NCBI GenBank assembly: GCA_905206365.1
Contig: CAJLHF010000037.1
Coordinates: 1 to 19,746, forward strand
DNA length: 19,746 nucleotides
DNA from: an uncultured Sutterella sp.
GTDB lineage: Bacteria; Pseudomonadota; Gammaproteobacteria; Burkholderiales; Burkholderiaceae_F
Reading direction: 5' to 3'
Shown: positions 15,154-19,746 of the stretch, piece by piece
How positions within the stretch are numbered: the first letter of the stretch is position 1
How the letters are laid out: each line of letters starts with the position of its first letter
Program-made: the position numbers and the translations under genes
Notes under the pieces: model-generated
Database searches by the model: none
What the model saw: the letters and a program-made list of their open reading frames with translations, nothing else
Told to the model about the DNA's origin: nothing

Positions 15154-15169
15154 CCCCGACGATTCGGGG
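15154..15169 (-). other. Small hairpin in the acpP leader
   Basis: CCCCGA (15154-15159) and TCGGGG (15164-15169) form a 6-bp stem with a 4-base loop, about 30 bases upstream of the acpP start. It may stabilise the abundant acpP message or affect its translation. Confidence 0.4.
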
Positions 15170-15234
15170 ATTTCGGAACCCTCTGGCGGGTCCGTAGCCG
15201 GGAGGCGGGCACGTTGCCTTTCTCCCCGTTGATG

Positions 15235-15284
15235 AATTCATGAATTTTATCAGAGTGATTGCGCCCCGTCCAAGTCGACGGGGC
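15235..15284 (-). promoter_or_regulatory. acpP promoter with flanking palindromes
   Basis: On the minus strand TTGGAC (15268-15273), an 18-base spacer and TAAAAT (15244-15249). The start would be near 15237, giving a leader of about 110 bases. A 12-bp palindrome AATTCATGAATT (15235-15246) overlaps the -10 and start site. An 8-bp inverted repeat (15263-15270 with 15277-15284) overlaps the -35. Either could be an operator; the second could also be a weak fabG terminator. Confidence 0.55.
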
Positions 15285-15316
15285 CCTTTGCAATCGTCGA
15301 TGGCGTCGAACGGGCC

Positions 15317-16084
15317 TCAGCCCATGTACATACCGCCGTTGACGTGAAGGGTGGTGCCCGTCACGTAGCCGCCCGCATCCGAAGCGAGGAAGAGGCAGGC
15401 GTTGGCAATGTCGTCCGTCATCCCGAGGCGACCGAGCGGAATCGTCTTGAGGAGCGCTTCCTTCTGCGCTTCGGGGAGCACTTTCGTCATGTCGGTATCG
15501 ATGAAGCCCGGTGCCACGCAGTTCACCGTGATGTTGCGCGCGCCCATTTCGCGCGCCAACGCCTTCGACATGCCGACCAGACCCGCCTTCGCCGCGGCGT
15601 AGTTCGCCTGACCGGGGTTGCCGGCGGCGCCCACGACGGACGAGATGGAGATGATGCGACCGAAGCGCTGCTTCATCATGGGACGCAGGCACGCGCGCGC
15701 GAGGCGGAACGCGGCCGTAAGGTCGGTGTCGATCACCTCGTCCCACTGCTCGTCCTTCATGCGCATCGCCAACGTGTCGCGCGTGACGCCCGCATTGTTG
15801 ACGAGGACGTCGATGCGGCCGAATTCGGCGACGATATCCTCGATCGCCTTCGCGCTCGCGGCGGCGTCGCACACGTTGAGCACGATCCCCTTGCCGCGCC
15901 CGCCCGCAGCGGCCACGGCCGCGCCGATCGCTTCGGCGCCCGCTTCCGAGGTGGCCGAACCGACGACGACGGCACCCGTTTTGGCGAATCCTTCGAGAAT
16001 CGCCGAACCGATGCCGCGCGAGGCGCCCGTCACGAGAACAACGCGGTCTTGAAGCGCGTCGGGAGCAAAAATCATCTTTTCCAT
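15317..16084 (-). CDS. fabG: 3-oxoacyl-ACP reductase
   Basis: NADPH-dependent short-chain dehydrogenase/reductase that reduces 3-oxoacyl-ACP to 3-hydroxyacyl-ACP. The 255 residues show the cofactor loop TGASRGIG (19-26), NNAG (96-99), catalytic S149, Y162 and K166 (ISSVVG ... YAAAK), PGFIDTDM (192-199) and the C-terminal GGMYMG typical of FabG. The N-terminus is a few residues longer than usual (MEKMIFAPDALQDR). An AAGGA lies about 11 bases before the ATG. It follows fabD by 27 bp and is co-transcribed with it. Confidence 0.96.
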   Translation of the reverse strand: MEKMIFAPDALQDRVVLVTGASRGIGSAILEGFAKTGAVVVGSATSEAGAEAIGAAVAAAGGRGKGIVLNVCDAAASAKAIEDIVAEFGRIDVLVNNAGVTRDTLAMRMKDEQWDEVIDTDLTAAFRLARACLRPMMKQRFGRIISISSVVGAAGNPGQANYAAAKAGLVGMSKALAREMGARNITVNCVAPGFIDTDMTKVLPEAQKEALLKTIPLGRLGMTDDIANACLFLASDAGGYVTGTTLHVNGGMYMG

Positions 16085-16111
16085 GGCTTGTCAATCCTTT
16101 TGCGCTCGGCT

Positions 16112-17041
16112 TCAGGCGAGCTTTTGGATAAGGGCGTCAAGCGACGCCTGATCGTTGATCGAGTGCAGGTTCATCTCGGGCGCAATGCGGCGTACGAGGC
16201 CGACGAGGACCTTGCCCGGGCCGCATTCGACGACGTCCGTGACACCTTCGGCCTTCATGCGTTCGATCGTCTTCACCCACTGCACGGGGGAAGCCGCCTG
16301 AGCGGCGAGCTTCGCGCGAATCGCATCGGGCGTCGTGTGGAGTTCGGCATCGACATTCGCGATGACGGGAAGGGTCGGAACCGAAACCTGCGTCTCGGCA
16401 AGGCGCTTCGCGAGTTGCTCGGCGGCGGGCTTCAAAAGCGACGAATGGAAGGGGGCCGAGACGGGAAGCTCGATCGCACGACGCGCGCCGCGCGCCTTCA
16501 CGCATTCGATCGCACGGGCCAATGCCGCCTTTTCACCCGCCACGACGACCTGACCGGGCGCGTTGAAATTCACCGCCTCGACGGCGCCTACGGCACGCGC
16601 TTCTTCACAGGCCGCAAGCACCTCATCGTCCGAAAGACCGATCACGGCTGCCATGCCGCCCGTGCCGACGGGAACGGCGCTCTGCATCGCTTCGGCGCGG
16701 AAGCGCACGAGTCGGACCGCGTCTTCGAGCGTGAAGACACCCGCAGCCGTAAGAGCCGAATATTCGCCCAACGAGTGACCGGCCGTCACGTCGGGCGTGC
16801 GACCGCCCGCGGCGCGCCAGGCTTCGTAAAAGGCCACCGAGGCAGCAAGCATCGCAGGTTGCGTGTTCACCGTAAGACCGAGCGTTTCCGCGGGGCCTTC
16901 GGCGATCAGGTTCGAGATCGAAAACCCGAGAGCGGCGTCCGCTCGGGCAAGAACACCTTCGACGGTCGCGTTTCCGGCAAAGCCCGAAAGCATTCCGACC
17001 GACTGGCTCCCCTGTCCGGGGAAGACAAAAGCAATGCGCAT
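16112..17041 (-). CDS. fabD: Malonyl-CoA:ACP transacylase
   Basis: Transfers malonyl from CoA to ACP, supplying the extender unit. With the ATG at 17041 it has 309 residues and the canonical start MRIAFVFPGQGSQ. The active site has Q11, nucleophile S90 in GHSLGEYSAL, R115 and H199 in APFHSS. The C-terminal VVECGPGKVLVGLVRRI is also family-typical. No clear Shine-Dalgarno precedes the ATG. A 129-bp gap to fabH contains a TACACT box that could be a weak internal promoter. It heads fabD-fabG. Confidence 0.96.
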   Translation of the reverse strand: MRIAFVFPGQGSQSVGMLSGFAGNATVEGVLARADAALGFSISNLIAEGPAETLGLTVNTQPAMLAASVAFYEAWRAAGGRTPDVTAGHSLGEYSALTAAGVFTLEDAVRLVRFRAEAMQSAVPVGTGGMAAVIGLSDDEVLAACEEARAVGAVEAVNFNAPGQVVVAGEKAALARAIECVKARGARRAIELPVSAPFHSSLLKPAAEQLAKRLAETQVSVPTLPVIANVDAELHTTPDAIRAKLAAQAASPVQWVKTIERMKAEGVTDVVECGPGKVLVGLVRRIAPEMNLHSINDQASLDALIQKLA

Positions 17042-17170
17042 GAGTTCGTTCGTCGTAGTTGGGGAAAAGGAACGTGGCGGAGAGTGTAGCAACGCCGGAG
17101 GGCTCGAAGATCGTCCGTATTCCTGAGAGTGTTACCCGAAAGAAGGCTATCGATCTCCGAAAGCCGGGAA

Positions 17171-18151
17171 TTACCAGCGCACAAGCGCCGACCCCCAGGC
17201 CATGCCCGCACCAACCGCCTGCAGGAGGACGAGTTCGCCCGGGCGAACCATGCCCGACTTCGCCGCGCGGTCCAGAGCGAGCGGCACCGACGCAGCCGAG
17301 GTATTCCCGTGTTCGGCCACGGTCTTCACCATACGCTCTTCGGGAATGCCGAGCTTTTTCGCCACCATTGACATGATGCGCAGGTTCGCCTGGTGCGGGA
17401 CGAAAAGCGCCACGTCTTCGGTCTTGACGCAGGCGAGATTCGCCACTTCGCGGGCACTTTCCGTCAGTCCCTCGACAGCAAGCTTGAAGACCTGACGACC
17501 GTCCATGCGAATGAAAGGGTCGCCCGCCGTGCAGCCGTGTTCGATGCGCGCGTTGAGACCGAGCACGGTTTCGTCGTAGCGACCGTCGGCGTACATGCGC
17601 GCGGCCAGAACACCGGGGTCGCTCGAGGCCTGCAATACGACCGCGCCCGCGCCGTCGCCGAAAAGCACGCAGGTCGAACGGTCCTTCATGTCGATGATGC
17701 GCGAGAGCGTCTCGGCGCCGATCACGATCGCGGCCCGATAGGGACCCGCACGAAGCATCGCGTCCGCGGCGTTCAAGGCGTAGATGAAGCCCGCACAGAC
17801 CGCCTGAACGTCGAAGGCCGCGCAACCCGCCGCACCGAGCGCGGCCTGAACGTGAGCCGCCACGGACGGAAACACCATGTCGGGGGTCGTCGTTGCAACG
17901 ATGATGAGATCGATGTCGGAAGCAGGCAAGCCCGAAGCGCCCAACGCGTCGCGCGCGGCCGCCACCGCCAGACTCGTGGTGGACTCCCCGGCAGCGGGGT
18001 CCGCAAAGTAGCGCGACTCGATGCCGGTACGCGTGCGGATCCATTCGTCGTTCGTTTCGATGCCCTCGCGCGCGAGTTCCGCGGCGAGCTCGTCGTTCGT
18101 CACCCGTCGGGCGGGCAGAGCCGAGCCTGTGGCAAGAATGCGTGAGTACAT
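17171..18151 (-). CDS. fabH: 3-oxoacyl-ACP synthase III (KAS III)
   Basis: Initiates fatty acid synthesis by condensing acetyl-CoA with malonyl-ACP. The start at 18151 has AAGGAG 6 bases upstream and gives 326 residues beginning MYSRILATGSALP, typical for FabH. The catalytic triad is C119 (VCAGF), H253 (VPHQAN) and N283 (HGNTSAAS). The frame stays open upstream to 18373, but that part is unrelated to the family and crosses the rpmF terminator. The gene usually follows plsX; here 425 bp of gene-free DNA separate it from rpmF, so it probably starts its own transcript. Confidence 0.96.
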   Translation of the reverse strand: MYSRILATGSALPARRVTNDELAAELAREGIETNDEWIRTRTGIESRYFADPAAGESTTSLAVAAARDALGASGLPASDIDLIIVATTTPDMVFPSVAAHVQAALGAAGCAAFDVQAVCAGFIYALNAADAMLRAGPYRAAIVIGAETLSRIIDMKDRSTCVLFGDGAGAVVLQASSDPGVLAARMYADGRYDETVLGLNARIEHGCTAGDPFIRMDGRQVFKLAVEGLTESAREVANLACVKTEDVALFVPHQANLRIMSMVAKKLGIPEERMVKTVAEHGNTSAASVPLALDRAAKSGMVRPGELVLLQAVGAGMAWGSALVRW

Positions 18152-18329
18152 GTCCGTCTCCTTGAGGAACGGGAGCATCCCGTCCCTGCGTTTTCGCAGG
18201 ATTTCTTTCGTTGCGGGGATAATACCGCGACGAAGCGCTCCGACCGAGCCCCCCGACTCATCCGTTCGGCCGCAACGCGTAACCAAATCTTGCGCTCTTG
18301 CGGCAAGGACCAGCGCGAAATGCCGTATG
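18152..18329 (-). promoter_or_regulatory. fabH promoter and leader region
   Basis: A TATTAT box (18219-18224, minus strand) is a plausible -10, about 68 bases before the fabH ATG; the -35 is poor. The leader has two compact stems: CCTGCG/CGCAGG with an AAAA loop (18185-18200) and CGGGA/TCCCG with a 3-base loop (18170-18182). They end just before the AAGGAG ribosome-binding site. Confidence 0.4.
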
Positions 18330-18359
18330 AAAAAGGGGACCCTCTCGGATCCCCTTTTT
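18330..18359 (-). terminator. Terminator of rpmF, bidirectional form
   Basis: A 10-bp perfect stem (AAAAAGGGGA at 18330-18339 with TCCCCTTTTT at 18350-18359) has T runs on both strands. It lies 217 bases beyond the rpmF stop and separates rpmF from fabH, so rpmF is not simply read into the fab genes. Confidence 0.85.
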
Positions 18360-18576
18360 CTTCGGCTTTTCAACCTTGATTCGGAAACACTCCCCGAAGC
18401 CGCCGCTCGTAACGCTCTGCTCTCCGGAACCCTTCACGCGAGAGGCACTGCCACTCGCCGTGGGGGACTGCAACAGTCTTTGGCCTTAACGCGCAAAGCG
18501 TTGCGGAAAGAGCCGTACGAGCTCGGGCACCGCAGGAGGAAGCTTCTTGTTTCCGCCAAGGGTGCCGACCGCGAAA
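18360..18576 (-). other. Long 3' untranslated region after rpmF, no gene seen
   Basis: 217 bp between the rpmF stop and its terminator. No reading frame here resembles PlsX or any family I know. A long imperfect stem with ends GGCACC/GGTGCC (18526-18531 with 18561-18566) enclosing a GAAGCTTC palindrome lies near the rpmF stop. A stem CTTCGG/CCGAAG (18360-18365 with 18394-18399) directly precedes the terminator. Confidence 0.5.
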
Positions 18577-18759
18577 TTATTCGTCGGCCTTGGTGGCGAT
18601 CACCTTCTTGCCGCGGTAGAAACCGGTCGGGCTGATGTGGTGACGGCGATGCACTTCACCGGTCGTCGCTTCGATCGCGGTGGGCGGATTGGTCAAAAAG
18701 TCGTGAGCACGGTGATTACCGCGCTTGCTGGTGGATTTCTTGTTCTGCTGAACAGCCAT
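18577..18759 (-). CDS. rpmF: 50S ribosomal protein L32
   Basis: A 60-residue basic ribosomal protein of the large subunit. The start MAVQQNKKSTSKRGNHRAHD and the segment HRRHHISPTGFYRGKKVI are diagnostic for bacterial L32. It is the cysteine-free form without the zinc knuckle. The ATG at 18759 is family-consistent; a G-rich GTGGGG lies about 7 bases upstream. In most proteobacteria rpmF is followed by plsX and preceded by the DUF177 gene yceD; neither is present here. It has its own promoter and terminator and is probably monocistronic. Confidence 0.96.
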   Translation of the reverse strand: MAVQQNKKSTSKRGNHRAHDFLTNPPTAIEATTGEVHRRHHISPTGFYRGKKVIATKADE

Positions 18760-18876
18760 GGCAAACCCCACGTGATATACGAGTGATGTTGAGCATGTCC
18801 GCGCCGAGCACTCGTAGACTCAGCCACGGACTTCCGGAAATGGGGTCCGTCAAGCGCCGAGGCGCCCGAACGGAAA
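18760..18876 (-). promoter_or_regulatory. Structured leader of rpmF
   Basis: The presumed leader of about 118 bases can form three separate stems in order: GCGCC/GGCGC with a 2-base spacer (18854-18865), ACGGAC/GTCCGT (18826-18831 with 18845-18850), and ACGAGTG/CACTCGT (18779-18785 with 18809-18815). No reading frame fills it. Confidence 0.45.
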
Positions 18877-18883
18877 GTGGCGA

Positions 18884-18912
18884 ATTTTAGCAAAAGCGCC
18901 GCACTTTATCAG
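18884..18912 (-). promoter_or_regulatory. rpmF promoter
   Basis: On the minus strand CTGATA (18907-18912), a 17-base spacer and TAAAAT (18884-18889). The match to the sigma-70 consensus and the ideal spacing make it a good candidate. It lies between the tRNA-Gly terminator and rpmF. Confidence 0.65.
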
Positions 18913-18960
18913 CTGCACGATGCGAATTTTTTGAAAACCGCGTTGCGTGAACCGATAAGG

Positions 18961-18990
18961 AAAGAGGGAAGCCTTTCGACCTCCCTCTTT
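18961..18990 (-). terminator. Terminator after the tRNA-Gly pair
   Basis: A 9-bp stem (AAAGAGGGA at 18961-18969 with TCCCTCTTT at 18982-18990), followed on the minus strand by T-rich sequence. It begins 10 bases after the CCA end of the tRNA-Gly at 19000-19075. Confidence 0.75.
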
Positions 18991-18999
18991 CTGAAAATC

Positions 19000-19075
19000 T
19001 GGAGCGGGAGACGAGTCTCGAACTCGCGACCTCAACCTTGGCAAGGTTGCGCTCTACCAACTGAGCTACTCCCGC
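19000..19075 (-). tRNA. tRNA-Gly (anticodon GCC)
   Basis: A 76-base class I tRNA including encoded CCA. The acceptor is GCGGGAG/CTCCCGC with U73, the anticodon stem is CAACC/GGTTG with loop TTGCCAA, giving GCC, which reads GGC/GGU. D and T arms are complete. It is identical to the copy at 19112-19187 and is the downstream member of a pair 36 bases apart. Confidence 0.97.
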
Positions 19076-19111
19076 ACGTCGTAGGAGGAATGATGAATCC
19101 GAAAAAGGATT

Positions 19112-19187
19112 TGGAGCGGGAGACGAGTCTCGAACTCGCGACCTCAACCTTGGCAAGGTTGCGCTCTACCAACTGAGCTACTCCCGC
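19112..19187 (-). tRNA. tRNA-Gly (anticodon GCC), second copy
   Basis: Identical in sequence to the tRNA at 19000-19075, with encoded CCA. It is the first gene after a strong promoter (-10 at 19215-19220), so both copies are made from one precursor. Confidence 0.97.
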
Positions 19188-19214
19188 TTCACATCTGTCC
19201 TGCGAAGAATTTGA

Positions 19215-19285
19215 ATTATACACGAACTTTTCGTTCCGTCAAGAGCAAAACAAAAAAAAATCAAAAAATTTTGGATTTTTTTTCA
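19215..19285 (-). promoter_or_regulatory. Strong tRNA-Gly promoter with AT-rich upstream element
   Basis: On the minus strand TTGACG (19237-19242), a 16-base spacer and a perfect TATAAT (19215-19220). Upstream of the -35 lies a nearly pure A/T tract (19247-19283) in the position of an UP element. The start would be near 19208, about 20 bases before the first tRNA-Gly. The spacer holds a short inverted repeat GAAC/GTTC. Confidence 0.88.
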
Positions 19286-19500
19286 CACCCGCTCATCTTC
19301 AACCCGCTCGCCCGACGTATGCCCCCGGGAGGGAAGCACATCCGGGCGTCTCGAAACGCTCGCTTGCCCGAAGCCGCAACGAAGTCGCTCCCTACGGCAA
19401 GCGACGCCGTGAAGGCCCAGACCGCTGCGCAAGCAAAGGTCATCCTTGCCGTCACCTCAAGAGACTGCGCCTCCTTCGGCGGTTCAAGAGTCTGAAAGAC
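19286..19500 (-). other. Gene-free spacer between tRNA-Leu terminator and tRNA-Gly promoter
   Basis: About 215 bp with no gene I can support. A short minus-strand frame (19261-19455) begins with a hydrophobic stretch like a signal peptide, but it lacks a ribosome-binding site at proper spacing and ends inside the promoter's A/T tract. No recognised RNA gene is visible. Confidence 0.4.
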
Positions 19501-19534
19501 AAAGAGCCGGAGCTTTGCGGAGCTCCGGCTCTTT
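19501..19534 (-). terminator. Terminator of tRNA-Leu
   Basis: A perfect 14-bp stem (19501-19514 with 19521-19534) and 6-base loop, followed by TCTTTGTCTTTC context on the minus strand. It starts 7 bases after the CCA end of tRNA-Leu. Confidence 0.85.
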
Positions 19535-19540
19535 GTTCGG

Positions 19541-19627
19541 TGGTCCTCGAGACGGGAATCGAACCCGTACGCCCTAACGGGCGGCGGATTTTAAGTCCGC
19601 TACGTCTACCAATTTCGTCACTCGAGG
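19541..19627 (-). tRNA. tRNA-Leu (anticodon UAA)
   Basis: An 87-base class II tRNA with a long variable arm and encoded CCA. The anticodon stem GCGGA/TCCGC holds loop CTTAAAA, anticodon TAA, reading UUA/UUG. The T arm is ACGGG/CCCGT with loop TTCGATT, and the discriminator is A73 as expected for Leu. The acceptor pairs CCTCGAG with CTCGAGG, so the first pair is C1:G72, where G1:C72 is usual. Confidence 0.95.
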
Positions 19628-19643
19628 CCGGGCAACGCCCATG

Positions 19644-19680
19644 AAAAAAGGAGAGAACCGTCACAGGTTACTCCCCTTTC
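19644..19680 (-). terminator. Terminator-like hairpin between tRNA-Gly and tRNA-Leu
   Basis: An imperfect stem (GGAG..AACC with GGTT..CTCC) is followed by six T on the minus strand. It lies after the tRNA-Gly at 19692 and only 17 bases before the tRNA-Leu. No promoter for tRNA-Leu can be fitted downstream of it, so tRNA-Leu may depend on read-through. Confidence 0.55.
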
Positions 19681-19691
19681 CATTCGAAATC

Positions 19692-19746
19692 TGGAGCGGG
19701 AGACGAGTCTCGAACTCGCGACCTCAACCTTGGCAAGGTTGCGCTC
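19692..19746 (-). tRNA. tRNA-Gly (anticodon GCC), third copy, 5' part cut by window edge
   Basis: The 3' 55 bases, including the anticodon loop and CCA, are identical to the two complete tRNA-Gly copies. The 5' part lies beyond the window. Its trailer starts CCAGATTT, like the copy at 19000-19075, which points to recent duplication. Confidence 0.93.

Noticed and set aside
15126..16094. Continuous minus-strand frame joining the fabG region in an alternate frame to acpP
   Set aside because: The in-frame extension upstream of acpP is an Arg-rich shadow of fabG. The ACP start at 15125 has a good ribosome-binding site and the family N-terminus.
18258..18473. Possible plsX remnant between rpmF and fabH
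   Set aside because: None of the frames shows the PlsX start (a GGDxxP-like motif) or other PlsX pieces, and the stretch crosses the rpmF terminator.
19261..19455. Small minus-strand frame starting with a signal-peptide-like hydrophobic stretch
   Set aside because: The start is GTG without a suitably spaced ribosome-binding site, the rest is not family-like, and it ends inside the A/T tract of the tRNA promoter.
19000..19746. Repeated 76-base units as a CRISPR-like array
   Set aside because: The units are complete tRNA-Gly genes with cloverleaf pairing and CCA; the spacing is irregular and includes a tRNA-Leu.

Overview
The window looks like a chromosomal segment of a GC-rich betaproteobacterium of the order Burkholderiales. 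My best guess is the gut family Sutterellaceae (Sutterella/Parasutterella type). This is inferred from protein sequence character and from gene order, which follows the betaproteobacterial rpmF-fabHDG-acpP-fabF and lepA-lepB-rnc-era-recO-nagZ clusters. No database search was possible. Every protein gene lies on the minus strand, so the operons read from high to low coordinates.

Layout, low to high: the 3' part of a tRNA-Gln(CUG) on the plus strand with its terminator (1-92); a two-gene ABC uptake system, made of a periplasmic binding protein (235-1176) and an unusual single-chain permease-ATPase (1270-2937); an NhaD-type Na+/H+ antiporter (3107-4519); pncB (4874-6046); nagZ (6183-7202); recO, era and rnc (7262-9902); lepB and lepA (10075-12774); fabF (13189-14424); acpP (14886-15125); fabG, fabD and fabH (15317-18151); rpmF (18577-18759); and a tRNA cluster with tRNA-Gly(GCC) x3 and tRNA-Leu(UAA) (19000-19746), on the minus strand.

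How the genes work together: fabD loads malonyl onto the ACP encoded by acpP, fabH starts the acyl chain, fabF elongates it and fabG does the first reduction, so this is a type II fatty acid synthesis cluster. rnc, era, lepA and rpmF serve ribosome assembly and function. lepB processes exported proteins. nagZ recycles cell wall, pncB salvages nicotinate for NAD, and nhaD handles Na+/H+ homeostasis. The ABC system imports an unidentified small solute.

No clear undescribed multi-gene system is visible. The best leads are the permease-ATPase fusion; the heavily structured 460-bp acpP-fabF spacer; palindromes over the acpP promoter; structured leaders in front of pncB and rpmF; and the absence, at their usual positions, of plsX/yceD, of the rpoE-rse-mucD block and of pdxJ-acpS. 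Gene-free stretches of 300-460 bp now occupy the plsX and rpoE-mucD positions.
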